Shown here in pieces: positions 8,636 to 16,503 of a DNA stretch of 64,000 nucleotides (within the stretch, counting starts at the first letter, position 1; each line of letters begins with the position of its first letter). The stretch spans positions 6,944,001 to 7,008,000 of the forward strand of contig CP018627.1 in NCBI GenBank assembly GCA_002021875.1, in the 5' to 3' direction. The stretch is from Streptomyces hygroscopicus (GTDB lineage: Bacteria > Actinomycetota > Actinomycetes > Streptomycetales > Streptomycetaceae). Position numbers and translations under genes: made by a program. The notes under the pieces are model-generated. The model saw only the letters and a list, made by a program, of their open reading frames with translations, ran no database searches and had not been told where the DNA came from.

Positions 8636-8989
8636 GGCGCCTTGGCAGGGCACACCTTGTGTTTGTGGGGTGTGTCCCGCTTCGGGGAGGGGCGCTTTCC
8701 GAGGGGCGGGGGCGCCTTCCTCGGCGAGGGCGCTCGGTGGGGTGAGGGGGCCTGTGGGGGAGCCGCCTGATCCTCCGGGGCTCGGCGCGGGCGCCCGCCC
8801 GCACGCCGGGGGCGCGCGTCGTCGGCGCGTGCCTGATGGGGTACGCGCCGCCGGTCGCGGCGGGCCCCGCCCGGGGGCAAGGGCGTCGGGGGCAAGGCCG
8901 CCAGGGGCAAGGCCGCCGTGGCCAGGCGGTGGGCGGCGCGCCCGTGCGGAAAGTTGACGGGGAAGGGGTCTCAGGTAACGAGCGATGGG
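8636..8989. other. G-rich intergenic region, no supported gene
   Basis: About 350 bases with heavy strand bias (runs of GGGG, GGGCG and 'gccgccaggggcaag'-like repeats near 8880-8930). Open frames cross it on both strands only because it lacks A and T. No ribosome site precedes any of them. A short direct repeat of 'aagg(c/g)cg(t/c)c(g/a)ggggca' type lies at 8878-8925. Confidence 0.5.
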
Positions 8990-9003
8990 TAGTGTCTTGA
9001 GTT
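8990..9003 (+). promoter_or_regulatory. -10 element for leaderless SRPBCC gene
   Basis: TAGTGT at 8990-8995 lies eight bases before ATG 9004. A start site at the normal distance would fall at or beside the ATG, so the mRNA would be leaderless; no Shine-Dalgarno precedes the gene. No good -35 at standard spacing (TTGACG at 8954 is too far). Confidence 0.45.
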
Positions 9004-9945
9004 ATGGAGCATGAGGTGTTCGTTCCGTTTCCCGTCGACACCGTCCGGCTGGCGCTCGCGGAGCCCGATCGCGTCGCCCGTTGCGTTCCCGGGCTCCAGC
9101 GGGACGCCGATGAGGCCGCCGGGCCGCTCTCCGGCCGGCTGCGGCTGCGCATCGGCGGGTCCACCATCACGTACCGCGGCGTGCTGCGCGTCGGCCGGCG
9201 TGCCGATGCCTTCGAGATCGAGGGCGAGGGCACCGAGGCGCGCGGCAGCGGCTCGGTGAAGCTGGCGCTGACCGTGACGCCGAAGCCCGTCGAGGGCGGT
9301 ACGGAGCTGATCTGCGCCGGGACGGTCCACAGCGAGGGGCGGCTGGCCGAGTTCGACGACGAGGCGTCCACGACCGTGGCCCGCCGCATGCTGGACCGGT
9401 TCGCCTCGGCGCTCACCGCCGGACTGCAGATGTCCCCGATCACCGCGGCCACCGAGGGCGAGGCCCCTGGCAGGCCCGCCGACGGGCCCACTGACGAGAT
9501 CGGCGACGACGAGGCCGGGGACGACGAGGCCGGTGACGGGACCACTGACGCCGCCGGTACGGCCGCCGCCGCGGAGGAGTCCGGGCTGCCCACCGAGGCC
9601 GAGCTTCCGCTGTCGGCCGACGACATGGACATCGACGACATCGGCGACCTCGAGGACGTCGACGACGCGGACGCCGTCGAGGAGCCCGTCGGCTTCGGCG
9701 ACCTCGCCGATCTCGACGACCTGGACGACGAGCCACCGGCCGAGGCCGCCCACGCCCGCCGCACGATGATCGGCCGCTCCACGGAGGAGGTCGACCACGC
9801 CCCGCCGCGCGGCCGCTACGCCCCCGTCCCCGCGCCCCAGACCGTCTCCACCAGCGCCACGCTGCGCTGGGCCGCGCCCGCCGCGGCCGTGGTGCTCGCC
9901 TCCGTCGTCGTCGTGGGCCGTCGCGTACTTCGCCGCCGCCGATGA
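9004..9945 (+). CDS. SRPBCC/CoxG-like protein with C-terminal membrane anchor
   Basis: 313 residues. Residues 1-145 match the CO-dehydrogenase subunit G (CoxG) branch of the START/SRPBCC superfamily: 'VPFPVDTVRLALAEPDRVARCVPGLQ', 'TYRGVLRV', 'GGTELICAGTVHSEGRLAEFDD' and 'RRMLDRFASALTAG'. CoxG-like proteins bind small hydrophobic ligands or tether enzymes to the membrane. A long acidic linker (about 160-245, Asp/Glu-rich) leads to a single hydrophobic helix 'AAPAAAVVLASVVVVG' (about 290-305) and an Arg tail, giving a tail-anchored protein with the domain in the cytoplasm. No CO-dehydrogenase genes are nearby, so another role is likely. The aldose epimerase starts 26 bases after its stop. Confidence 0.8.
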   Translation: MEHEVFVPFPVDTVRLALAEPDRVARCVPGLQRDADEAAGPLSGRLRLRIGGSTITYRGVLRVGRRADAFEIEGEGTEARGSGSVKLALTVTPKPVEGGTELICAGTVHSEGRLAEFDDEASTTVARRMLDRFASALTAGLQMSPITAATEGEAPGRPADGPTDEIGDDEAGDDEAGDGTTDAAGTAAAAEESGLPTEAELPLSADDMDIDDIGDLEDVDDADAVEEPVGFGDLADLDDLDDEPPAEAAHARRTMIGRSTEEVDHAPPRGRYAPVPAPQTVSTSATLRWAAPAAAVVLASVVVVGRRVLRRRR

Positions 9946-9970
9946 GCGTGTGCGCATAGGGTCGGTAGCT

Positions 9971-10786
9971 GTGACCACCGAAGAGACACCGGAGACCAAG
10001 GGCGTACGGCTGACCGCCGGGGACGCCGAGCTGACCGTCTCACCCGAGAACGGCTGCCGTATCGGTTCACTGCGCATCGGCGGTACGGAGCTGCTGCGAC
10101 AGGGCCCGCGGTTCGGGGCGTTCCCGATGGTGCCGTGGTGCGGCCGGACCGGGCTGGGCCGGTTCCGCAACGGCGGGCGGACCCACCAACTCCCCATCAA
10201 CTCCCCGCCGCACGCGATCCACGGGACCGGCCGGAACGTCGCATGGAGCCAGGTCAGGACCGGCCAGTCCAGCGCGGCCTTCACCTACGACCTCGCCGAC
10301 CCCTGGCCGTACGAGGGCCGGGTCACCCAGACCTTCGAGCTCTCCCCGGACAGCGCGACCGTCACCATGAGCGTGGAGACCGAGGGCGATTCCTTCCCGG
10401 CGCAGGCGGGCTGGCATCCGTGGTTCCTGCGGAACCTGGGCGACGGCGGCGCCGATGCCGAGATCGCCTTCGACGCCGCATGGCAGGAGGAGCGCGGGGA
10501 GGACCACCTCCCCACCGGCCGCCGGATTGCCCCGAAGCCCGGCCCCTGGGACGACTGCTTCGGCATGCCGCAGGGGGTGGACGTCACGCTCACCTGGCCC
10601 GGCCGGCTCGAGCTGAAGGTCACCAGCCGGACGGAGTGGGTGGTCGTCTACGACGAGCAGGCGGAGGCGGTGTGCGTCGAACCGCAGTCCGGCCCGCCCA
10701 ACGGCCTCAACCTCTTGCCGCGCCTGGTCACCCCCATCGATCCGCTGGAGCTCTCCATGACCTGGAGCTGGCGCACGCTGGCCTGA
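9971..10786 (+). CDS. Aldose 1-epimerase family protein
   Basis: 271 residues from GTG 9971 ('MTTEETPETKGVRL'); GTG 9950 also in frame. The galactose-mutarotase fold is shown by 'GTELLRQGPRFGAFPMVPWCGRTGLGRF' (about 37-65), 'HAIHGTGRN' (about 78-86), 'GWHPWFLRN' carrying the likely catalytic His (about 147), and 'AVCVEPQSGPPNGLN' carrying the likely catalytic Glu (about 237). These enzymes interconvert alpha and beta anomers of sugars in the cytoplasm. It follows the SRPBCC gene by 26 bases and could be cotranscribed. The substrate sugar is not predictable. Confidence 0.85.
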   Translation: MTTEETPETKGVRLTAGDAELTVSPENGCRIGSLRIGGTELLRQGPRFGAFPMVPWCGRTGLGRFRNGGRTHQLPINSPPHAIHGTGRNVAWSQVRTGQSSAAFTYDLADPWPYEGRVTQTFELSPDSATVTMSVETEGDSFPAQAGWHPWFLRNLGDGGADAEIAFDAAWQEERGEDHLPTGRRIAPKPGPWDDCFGMPQGVDVTLTWPGRLELKVTSRTEWVVVYDEQAEAVCVEPQSGPPNGLNLLPRLVTPIDPLELSMTWSWRTLA

Positions 10787-10798
10787 GGGAGCGGAGCA

Positions 10799-10890
10799 CT
10801 TGGCCTGACGGGGAGCGGGGTGGCTCGGCCTGACGGGGAGCGGGGCGGCTCGGCCTGGTGGAACGGGGCGGCTGGGCCTGATGGAGCGGA
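10799..10890. repeat. Degenerate ~30-bp tandem repeat
   Basis: Three to four imperfect copies of a unit like 'ggcctgacggggagcggggcggctc' lie between the epimerase and pyrE. They have no coding bias and lie just upstream of the pyrE promoter. Confidence 0.6.
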
Positions 10891-10895
10891 GTGCC

Positions 10896-10933
10896 TTGAG
10901 GGGTTCCGAGGGCCACCGCCTAAGCTCATGCGC
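10896..10933 (+). promoter_or_regulatory. pyrE promoter, leaderless
   Basis: TTGAGG (10896-10901), a 19-base spacer and TAAGCT (10921-10926) form a HrdB-type promoter. The -10 ends seven bases before ATG 10934, so transcription would begin at the start codon. This favours ATG 10934 over ATG 10928, and no Shine-Dalgarno is present. Confidence 0.6.
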
Positions 10934-11473
10934 ATGAGCGATGCGCGTGACGCCCTGCTGCAGCAGATCAAGGACAAGGCCGTGGTCCACGGCAAGGTGA
11001 CCCTCTCCTCCGGGCGTGAGGCCGACTACTACATCGACCTGCGCCGGATCACCCTGGACGCCGAGGCCGCGCCGCTGGTCGGGCAGGTCATGCTCGAGGC
11101 CACGGCCGATCTGGACTACGACGCCGTGGGCGGTCTGACGCTGGGCGCCGATCCGGTGGCCACGTCCATGCTGCACGCGGCGGCCGCGCGCGGGCGCCGG
11201 CTCGACGCCTTCGTGGTCCGCAAGGCCCAGAAGACGCACGGGATGCAGCGGCGGATCGAGGGCCCGGATATCGCGGGCCGCCGGGTGCTGGTGGTCGAGG
11301 ACACCTCCACCACCGGCGGTTCGCCGCTGACCGCGGTGGAGGCGGCACGGGAGGCGGGCGCGGAGGTCGTCGCGGTCGCGACGATCGTCGAGCGCGGCGC
11401 CGCGCCGGCCATCGCGGACGCCGGGCTGCCGTACCTCCCGGCGTACTCGCTCGCCGACCTCGAGCTGAGCTGA
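10934..11473 (+). CDS. pyrE: Orotate phosphoribosyltransferase
   Basis: 179 residues. Catalyses orotate + PRPP to OMP, the fifth step of UMP synthesis, as a cytoplasmic dimer. The PRPP motif 'VLVVEDTSTTGGSP' is at about 117-130; 'GGLTLGADPVATSMLHAAA' (about 64-82) and 'FVVRKAQKTHGMQRRIEG' (about 90-107, with the catalytic-loop Lys and His) also fit the family. Usual length. The rest of the pyr genes are not in the window, as normal for streptomycetes, where pyrE is separate and lies next to fbaA. The C-terminus is slightly shorter than some homologues. Confidence 0.97.
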   Translation: MSDARDALLQQIKDKAVVHGKVTLSSGREADYYIDLRRITLDAEAAPLVGQVMLEATADLDYDAVGGLTLGADPVATSMLHAAAARGRRLDAFVVRKAQKTHGMQRRIEGPDIAGRRVLVVEDTSTTGGSPLTAVEAAREAGAEVVAVATIVERGAAPAIADAGLPYLPAYSLADLELS

Positions 11474-11498
11474 ATCGTGGCGGGTGGGGCGGTCGGAC

Positions 11499-11512
11499 GT
11501 TTCACGTGAAAC
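11499..11512. other. parS centromere site
   Basis: GTTTCACGTGAAAC is a perfect 14-base palindrome identical to the ParB-binding core known from Streptomyces and Bacillus. It lies in the pyrE-fbaA intergenic region. ParB spreads from such sites, which cluster around oriC, to organise and segregate origins during sporulation. I saw only this one exact copy in the window. Confidence 0.9.
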
Positions 11513-11649
11513 CACCCACCCCCGTCCGTGTGGTCTCCGCGTGCGCCGTGTGGAGCAATCGACGGAGTCTGGGATTATGGCCCCGACGATGACGTCGCCC
11601 CTAGGTCAGGGCCAAGTACGACTAACCCGCACATACAAGGAGCGGTCAG

Positions 11650-12672
11650 ATGCCCATCGCATCCCCTGAGATCTACAACGAGATGCTCGACCGGGCGAAG
11701 GCAGGCAAGTTCGCCTACCCGGCGATCAACGTGACCTCGACGCAGACTCTGCACGCCGCCCTCCGCGGCTTCGCCGAGGCGGAGAGCGACGGCATCGTCC
11801 AGATCTCCACCGGTGGTGCCGAGTTCCTGGGTGGCCAGTACAGCAAGGACATGGTGACCGGTGCGGTCGGCCTTGCCGAGTTCGCGCATGTCGTCGCCGA
11901 GAAGTACCCGGTGAACATCGCCCTCCACACCGACCACTGCCCGAAGGACAAGCTGGACGGCTATGTCCGTCCGCTGCTCAAGATCTCCCAGGAGCGCGTC
12001 GCCAACGGTCAGAACCCGCTGTTCCAGTCCCACATGTGGGACGGCTCCGCCGAGACGCTCGACGACAACCTCCGTATCGCGCAGGAGTTGCTCGCCGAGG
12101 CGGTCAAGGCGAAGATCATCCTCGAGGTCGAGATCACCCCGACCGGTGGCGAGGAGGACGGCGTCACGCACGAGATCAACGACAAGCTGTACACGACGGT
12201 CGACGACGCACTGCGCACCGCCGAGGCCATCGGCCTGGGCGACAAGGGCCGCTACCTGCTGGCCGCCTCCTTCGGCAACGTCCACGGCGTCTACAAGCCG
12301 GGCAATGTCGTCCTCCGCCCGGACCTGCTGCGTGACCTCCAGGACGGTGTCGCCGCCAAGTACGGCAAGCAGGACCCGTTCTTCTTCGTCTTCCACGGCG
12401 GCTCCGGCTCCACCGAGGAGGAGATCCGCACCGCGCTGGAGAACGGTGTGGTGAAGATGAACCTCGACACCGACACCCAGTACGCCTTCACCCGCCCGAT
12501 CGCGGACCACATGTTCCGCAACTACGACGGGGTGCTGAAGGTCGACGGCGAGGTCGGCGACAAGAAGACGTACGACCCGCGGAGCTGGGGCAAGCTGGCC
12601 GAGAAGGGGATGTCGGAGCGGGTCACCCAGGCTTGCGCGAACCTTCGGTCCACGGGGACGAAGCTGAAGTAG
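11650..12672 (+). CDS. fbaA: Fructose-bisphosphate aldolase, class II
   Basis: 340 residues, ATG with AAGGAG upstream (11638-11643). Cleaves fructose-1,6-bisphosphate to DHAP and glyceraldehyde-3-phosphate, and runs in reverse in gluconeogenesis. It is a zinc enzyme of the class IIA type. Metal and substrate residues are visible in 'ALHTDHCPKDKLDGY' (about 92-106), 'EVEITPTGGEEDGV' (about 158-171), 'SFGNVHGVYKPG' (about 207-218), 'VFHGGSGS' (about 247-254) and 'KMNLDTDTQYA' (about 273-283). Usual length. A strong hairpin terminator follows. High expression is expected from the near-ideal codon use (CTG, GTC, AAG). Confidence 0.98.
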   Translation: MPIASPEIYNEMLDRAKAGKFAYPAINVTSTQTLHAALRGFAEAESDGIVQISTGGAEFLGGQYSKDMVTGAVGLAEFAHVVAEKYPVNIALHTDHCPKDKLDGYVRPLLKISQERVANGQNPLFQSHMWDGSAETLDDNLRIAQELLAEAVKAKIILEVEITPTGGEEDGVTHEINDKLYTTVDDALRTAEAIGLGDKGRYLLAASFGNVHGVYKPGNVVLRPDLLRDLQDGVAAKYGKQDPFFFVFHGGSGSTEEEIRTALENGVVKMNLDTDTQYAFTRPIADHMFRNYDGVLKVDGEVGDKKTYDPRSWGKLAEKGMSERVTQACANLRSTGTKLK

Positions 12673-12693
12673 TCCGTTCTCCGGCTCGCTCTC

Positions 12694-12737
12694 ACGGGCC
12701 TGGCGCTCGCCTTCGCGGCGAGCCGCCGGGCCCGTTT
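12694..12737 (+). terminator. fbaA terminator
   Basis: Outer arms 12694-12700 and 12729-12735 and an inner GCTCGCC/GGCGAGC stem form a long GC-rich hairpin, followed by TT. It starts 22 bases after the fbaA stop. Confidence 0.75.
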
Positions 12738-12927
12738 GCGTCGCGGATGCCGGTGGTGGGCAATCGTTCCGCGGATCCGCGGCGGGGCACCTCCCAGCGG
12801 TAGCTGAGGGAGGAACGGGTGGGCACAACCGGCCACCGGGCCGCACCCGGCAGCGAGCCTCAAGGGGAACGGCAGGCGCCGCACCCGTGGGCTGGCCTCA
12901 CACGGGCAATACGAGGATGATCCAGGT

Positions 12928-14694
12928 ATGGGTGGCGCCACGCCCGGAGCGGGCCGCGCTCCGGGCAACGGTCAGCCGGTCAGGCTTTCCGTGCCGGCCG
13001 GGCGGTGGCTGGTGTTCACCACTGTGCTGGGCTCCGCCATGGCCCTGCTCGACAGCACCGTCGTCAATGTCGCCCTGCCGCGCATCGGGCTCGACCTGGG
13101 TGCCGATCTCGCCGTACTGCAGTGGACCGTCAACGCCTACATGCTCACCCTCGCCGGGCTGATCCTGCTCGGCGGGGCGCTCGGGGACCGGTTCGGGCGG
13201 CGGCGGGTGTTCGTCACCGGAGTGGTGTGGTTCGCGCTGGCCTCGCTGGCGTGCGGACTGGCGCCGAACGCCGGGGTGCTCATCGCCGCGCGGGCACTGC
13301 AGGGCATCGGTGGGGCGCTGCTCACCCCCGGGTCGCTCGCGCTGATCCAGTCGGTGATCCACCACGATGACCGGGCGCGGGCGATCGGGCTGTGGTCCGG
13401 CTTCGGCGGGGTCGGGGCGGCGATCGGGCCGTTCCTCGGCGGCTGGCTGGTGGACGGGCCCGGCTGGCGCTGGGTGTTCTTCATCAATGTGCCGCTGGCC
13501 GCGGTGTGCGTGCCGGTCGCTTTGCGCCATGTACCGGAGACCAGCAATCCGCGGGCGCATGGCCGGTTCGACGTCCTCGGCGCCCTGTTGGGGGCGGCGA
13601 CCCTCGGCCTGATCACCTACGCGCTGATCGCCGCGCCGCAGAAGGGCGCCTCGCCCGCCGTGGTGGTTCCGGCCGTCGCCGGGCTGGCGCTGGGGGTGGT
13701 CTTCGTCGCCGTGGAGCGCAGGCGGCGCGAGCCGATGCTGCCGCTCTCCATCTTCTCCTCCCACCAGTTCAGCGCCGTCAACGCGGTGACCCTGTGCGTC
13801 TACGCGGCCTTCGGCGGCTTCTTCTTCCTCTCGGTGCTCAACCTTCAGGTGGTCGTGGGCTATTCCGCGCTCGCCGCCGGTACCGCGCTGCTGCCCACGA
13901 CCACGCTGATGCTGCTGCTGTCGGCCCGTTCGGGAGAGCTGGGCAAGCGCATCGGCCCGCGGATCCCGCTGACCGTGGGCCCGCTGCTGTGCGCCGCGGG
14001 AATGCTGCTGATGACCCGGGCCGGGGTGGGGGCGGTCTACTGGCGGGACATCCTGCCCGCGCTGCTGGTGCTGGGCATGGGCATGGTGGTGGTGGTCGCC
14101 CCGCTCACCGCGACCGTCCTGGCCTCGGTGGACGTCGCCCGCGCGGGTCTGGCCAGCGGCGTCAACAACGCGGCGGCCCGCGCGGCGGGCCTGATCGCGG
14201 TGGCGGCGCTGCCGCTGCTCGCGGGGATGGGCCCGGAGGCGTACCGGTCGGCGGACGCGTTCGGGGACACCTTCCGGCGGGCGATGCCGATCTGTGCCGG
14301 GGTGCTGGTGCTGGGGGCGGTCCTCGCCTGGCGCACGGTGCGCTCGGACGCCCTGGAGCAGGCGGGGGAAGAGGCGGAGGCGGGGGCGGAGCCGGAGGGG
14401 GCCGAGGCCGAGGCCGCGGCGCGCACGGAGCGAGGCGAGGGCGCCGTGGCGGCGGAGCGTGCGGAGGGTGCCGTGGCGGCGGAGCGTGCGGAGGGTGCGG
14501 AGGGTGCCGTGGCGGGGGAACGTGTGGAGGGTGCCGTGGCGGGGGAACGTGCCGAGGGTGCCGTACCGGCGTCGGCGGGGCGTGCCGAGGGCGCCGCGCG
14601 GCGGACGGGGCCGCCGTGCCGCCCCGAGTGCGCCTACCACTGCGGTGTGTCCGCGCCGCCCCTGGATCCGGGTGAGAGACCCTCCGGTACCTGA
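12928..14694 (+). CDS. MFS drug/solute exporter (DHA2, 14-TM type)
   Basis: 588 residues. The N-terminal region has the DHA2 motif 'LGSAMALLDSTVVNVALP' in the first helix and motif A 'LGGALGDRFGRRRVF' (about 82-96); motif C-like 'GPFLGGWLVDG' follows. The helices are typical of EmrB/QacA proton antiporters exporting drugs or metabolites. After the last helix (about 470) the protein has a tail of about 115 residues of low complexity: repeats of 'ERAEGAVA' encoded by near-27-bp DNA units (about 14440-14600), rich in Ala, Glu and Gly, ending 'CRPECAYHCGVSAPP'. The tail is likely cytoplasmic and variable. No regulator gene is adjacent. Confidence 0.9.
   Translation: MGGATPGAGRAPGNGQPVRLSVPAGRWLVFTTVLGSAMALLDSTVVNVALPRIGLDLGADLAVLQWTVNAYMLTLAGLILLGGALGDRFGRRRVFVTGVVWFALASLACGLAPNAGVLIAARALQGIGGALLTPGSLALIQSVIHHDDRARAIGLWSGFGGVGAAIGPFLGGWLVDGPGWRWVFFINVPLAAVCVPVALRHVPETSNPRAHGRFDVLGALLGAATLGLITYALIAAPQKGASPAVVVPAVAGLALGVVFVAVERRRREPMLPLSIFSSHQFSAVNAVTLCVYAAFGGFFFLSVLNLQVVVGYSALAAGTALLPTTTLMLLLSARSGELGKRIGPRIPLTVGPLLCAAGMLLMTRAGVGAVYWRDILPALLVLGMGMVVVVAPLTATVLASVDVARAGLASGVNNAAARAAGLIAVAALPLLAGMGPEAYRSADAFGDTFRRAMPICAGVLVLGAVLAWRTVRSDALEQAGEEAEAGAEPEGAEAEAAARTERGEGAVAAERAEGAVAAERAEGAEGAVAGERVEGAVAGERAEGAVPASAGRAEGAARRTGPPCRPECAYHCGVSAPPLDPGERPSGT
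14430..14600 (+). repeat. In-frame minisatellite in MFS tail
   Basis: Imperfect units of about 24-27 bases of the form 'ggtgccgtggcggcggagcg' repeat roughly six times, coding for ERAEGAVA-type units. All indels keep the frame. Confidence 0.7.
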
Positions 14695-14811
14695 CCCGCG
14701 CCCTCTTCACCCCTCTTCGCGCCGGACGCGCCCCTGGACGTGCCCCTCGATCTGCGGACCACGTGGCTTGAGCGTGTCGGGTGGGGCCCCGGACCAGGCA
14801 GACTGGAACCC

Positions 14812-15225
14812 ATGGCCATTCACGAGAACCTGCTCGGGGGACCGCCCCCGACCCATCTGCCCGACGACCCGGAGCCACGGGAGCTGCTCGCCTCCGGCGC
14901 GGCCCCGTCCGAGGTCGCCGCGAAGTACCCGGCCTCCTCGCTCGCCTGGGCCCAGCTCGCCGACGAGGCGTTCGAGGCCGGCCGGGTGGTCGAGTCCTAC
15001 GCGTACGCCCGCACCGGCTACCACCGTGGACTCGACGCCCTGCGCCGCAGCGGCTGGAAGGGCCACGGTCCCGTGCCGTTCGAGCATGAGCCGAACCGTG
15101 GCTTCCTGCGCGCCCTGCACGCGCTCGCGCGCGCCGCGCAGTCCATCGGCGAGCAGGAGGAGTACGAGCGCTGCTCGACCTTCCTGCGCGAGAGCTCCCC
15201 GACCGCGGCGGACACGCTCTCCTGA
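14812..15225 (+). CDS. DUF3151 family protein
   Basis: 137 residues from ATG 14812 ('MAIHENLLGG'). The frame is open 72 bases further up, but that stretch lacks family similarity. CAGACT at 14799-14804 lies seven bases before the ATG, so the gene may be leaderless. Conserved blocks: 'PDDPEPRELL', 'ASSLAWAQLADEAFEAG' (about 43-59), 'VESYAYARTGYHRGLDALRRSGWKGHGPVP' (about 61-90) and 'NRGFLRALHALARAAQSIGEQEEYERC'. The helical hairpins resemble TPR units. Widespread in actinobacteria, function unknown. Often found near fba and the kyn operon, as here. A hairpin terminator follows. Confidence 0.9.
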   Translation: MAIHENLLGGPPPTHLPDDPEPRELLASGAAPSEVAAKYPASSLAWAQLADEAFEAGRVVESYAYARTGYHRGLDALRRSGWKGHGPVPFEHEPNRGFLRALHALARAAQSIGEQEEYERCSTFLRESSPTAADTLS

Positions 15226-15243
15226 GACGTAACGAGGCGTACC

Positions 15244-15278
15244 GGGCCTGTGGGGTGTCGTACGCCCCACGGGCCCCT
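15244..15278 (+). terminator. Terminator after DUF3151 gene
   Basis: GGGCC and GTGGGG (15244-15255, one bulged T) pair with CCCCAC and GGCCC (15265-15276), followed by CTT. It separates the DUF3151 gene from the kyn operon. Confidence 0.65.
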
Positions 15279-15420
15279 TCCGCACTTGCCGATCGTCCGT
15301 GCGGCGCGGATGATGCGGTGCGGGGCCCCTTCGGATGTGGGCTCCGAGGGGACCGGGGCTCCGAGACCGAAAGGATGGGGCGGACCGCTACCCGGTAGCG
15401 AGCAGTACTCAGGAGATGCG

Positions 15421-16503
15421 ATGTCGCAGCAGCCTGTCCCTGACCACGCCGCCCCGGCCCAGGCCACCTCAGGCGGGACCCCTCAAGGCCGGATCGCCTC
15501 AGGCGGGACCCCTCAAGGCCGGATCGCCTCAGGCGGGACCCCTCAAGGCCGGACCGCCCCAGGCGGGACCGCACCGGGCGAGACCACGCCGGGCGAGACC
15601 ACGCCGGGCGAGACCGCACCGGGCGAGACCACGCCGACCAGTGCCGCCCCCGGCCGGACCGATCCGAGCGGGACCGCACCGGGCGGGGCCGTGTTCGAGG
15701 CCCCCCATCTGGACTTCGACGGCACCACCCCGTACGAGGACTACGTCCAGGCGTCCGTGCTCACCCACCTCCAGCGCCCCCTCTCCGACGACCCCGGCGA
15801 GATGGTGTTCCTGGTGACCACCCAGGTCATGGAGCTGTGGTTCACCGTCATCGTCCATGAATGGCACACCGCCGCGCAGGCGCTGCGCGAGGACGATCTG
15901 CCCACGGCGATGGCCGCGCTCCAGCGCTCGGCCTACGAGCTGGAGTCGCTCAACGCCTCCTGGACGCCGCTGGCCCATCTCACCCCCGGCCAGTTCAACG
16001 CGTACCGCTCCGCGCTCGGCGAGGGCTCCGGCTTCCAGTCGGCGATGTACCGGCGGCTGGAGTTCCTGCTCGGCGAGAAGTCCGCGTCCATGCTCGTCCC
16101 GCACCGGGGCGCGCCGCGGGTCCACGCCGAGCTGGAGAAGGCGCTGACCGAGCCCAGCCTCTACGACGAGGTGCTGCGCTATCTCGCCCGCCGCGGCCTC
16201 GCCGTCCCGGCCGCCGTGCTGGACCGCGATCCCGCCCTGCGCTATGAACCCGATCCGGGGGTGGAGCGGGTCTGGGAGGAGATCTACTCCGGTCCGCGCG
16301 AGGGTGAGCTGGTCCGGCTCGGCGAGGCGCTCACCGAGGTCGCCGAGCTGGTGTGGCGCTGGCGCAACGACCACTTGGTGGCGACCCGGCGGGCGATGGG
16401 CGCCAAGACGGGGACCGGCGGCTCGGCCGGGGTCGCCTGGCTGGAGAAGCGCGCGGGCAAGACGGTCTTCCCCGAGCTGTGGACGGCGCGCAGCCATGTC
16501 TGA
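15421..16503 (+). CDS. kynA: Tryptophan 2,3-dioxygenase with repeat-rich N-terminus
   Basis: 360 residues from ATG 15421, preceded by AGGAG at about 15409-15413. Heme enzyme opening the indole ring of tryptophan to N-formylkynurenine, the first kynurenine-pathway step. The core begins near residue 92 ('FEAPHLDFDGTTPYEDYVQAS'). It has 'ELWFTVIVHEW' with the substrate-site residues, 'LEFLLGEKSASML', and 'VWRWRNDHLVATRRAMGAKTGTGGSAGVAWLEKR' with the proximal heme His. The preceding 90 residues are tandem repeats (ASGGTPQGRI three times, then PGETT units) absent from normal family members. An in-frame GTG at 15691 would give a standard-length protein but has only a weak ribosome site. Confidence 0.95.
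   Translation: MSQQPVPDHAAPAQATSGGTPQGRIASGGTPQGRIASGGTPQGRTAPGGTAPGETTPGETTPGETAPGETTPTSAAPGRTDPSGTAPGGAVFEAPHLDFDGTTPYEDYVQASVLTHLQRPLSDDPGEMVFLVTTQVMELWFTVIVHEWHTAAQALREDDLPTAMAALQRSAYELESLNASWTPLAHLTPGQFNAYRSALGEGSGFQSAMYRRLEFLLGEKSASMLVPHRGAPRVHAELEKALTEPSLYDEVLRYLARRGLAVPAAVLDRDPALRYEPDPGVERVWEEIYSGPREGELVRLGEALTEVAELVWRWRNDHLVATRRAMGAKTGTGGSAGVAWLEKRAGKTVFPELWTARSHV
15465..15640 (+). repeat. 30-bp and 15-bp tandem repeats in kynA 5' region
   Basis: Three near-identical 30-bp units (about 15468-15557, coding GGTPQGRIAS-type decapeptides) are followed by 15-bp units 'accacgccgggcgag' (coding PGETT). Unit lengths are multiples of three, so copy number can change without breaking the frame. 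Confidence 0.85.

Noticed and set aside
8625..8957. 110-residue plus-strand frame after the spermidine-synthase-like gene
   Set aside because: No ribosome site, overlaps the upstream stop, low-complexity G-rich DNA, no consistent codon use.
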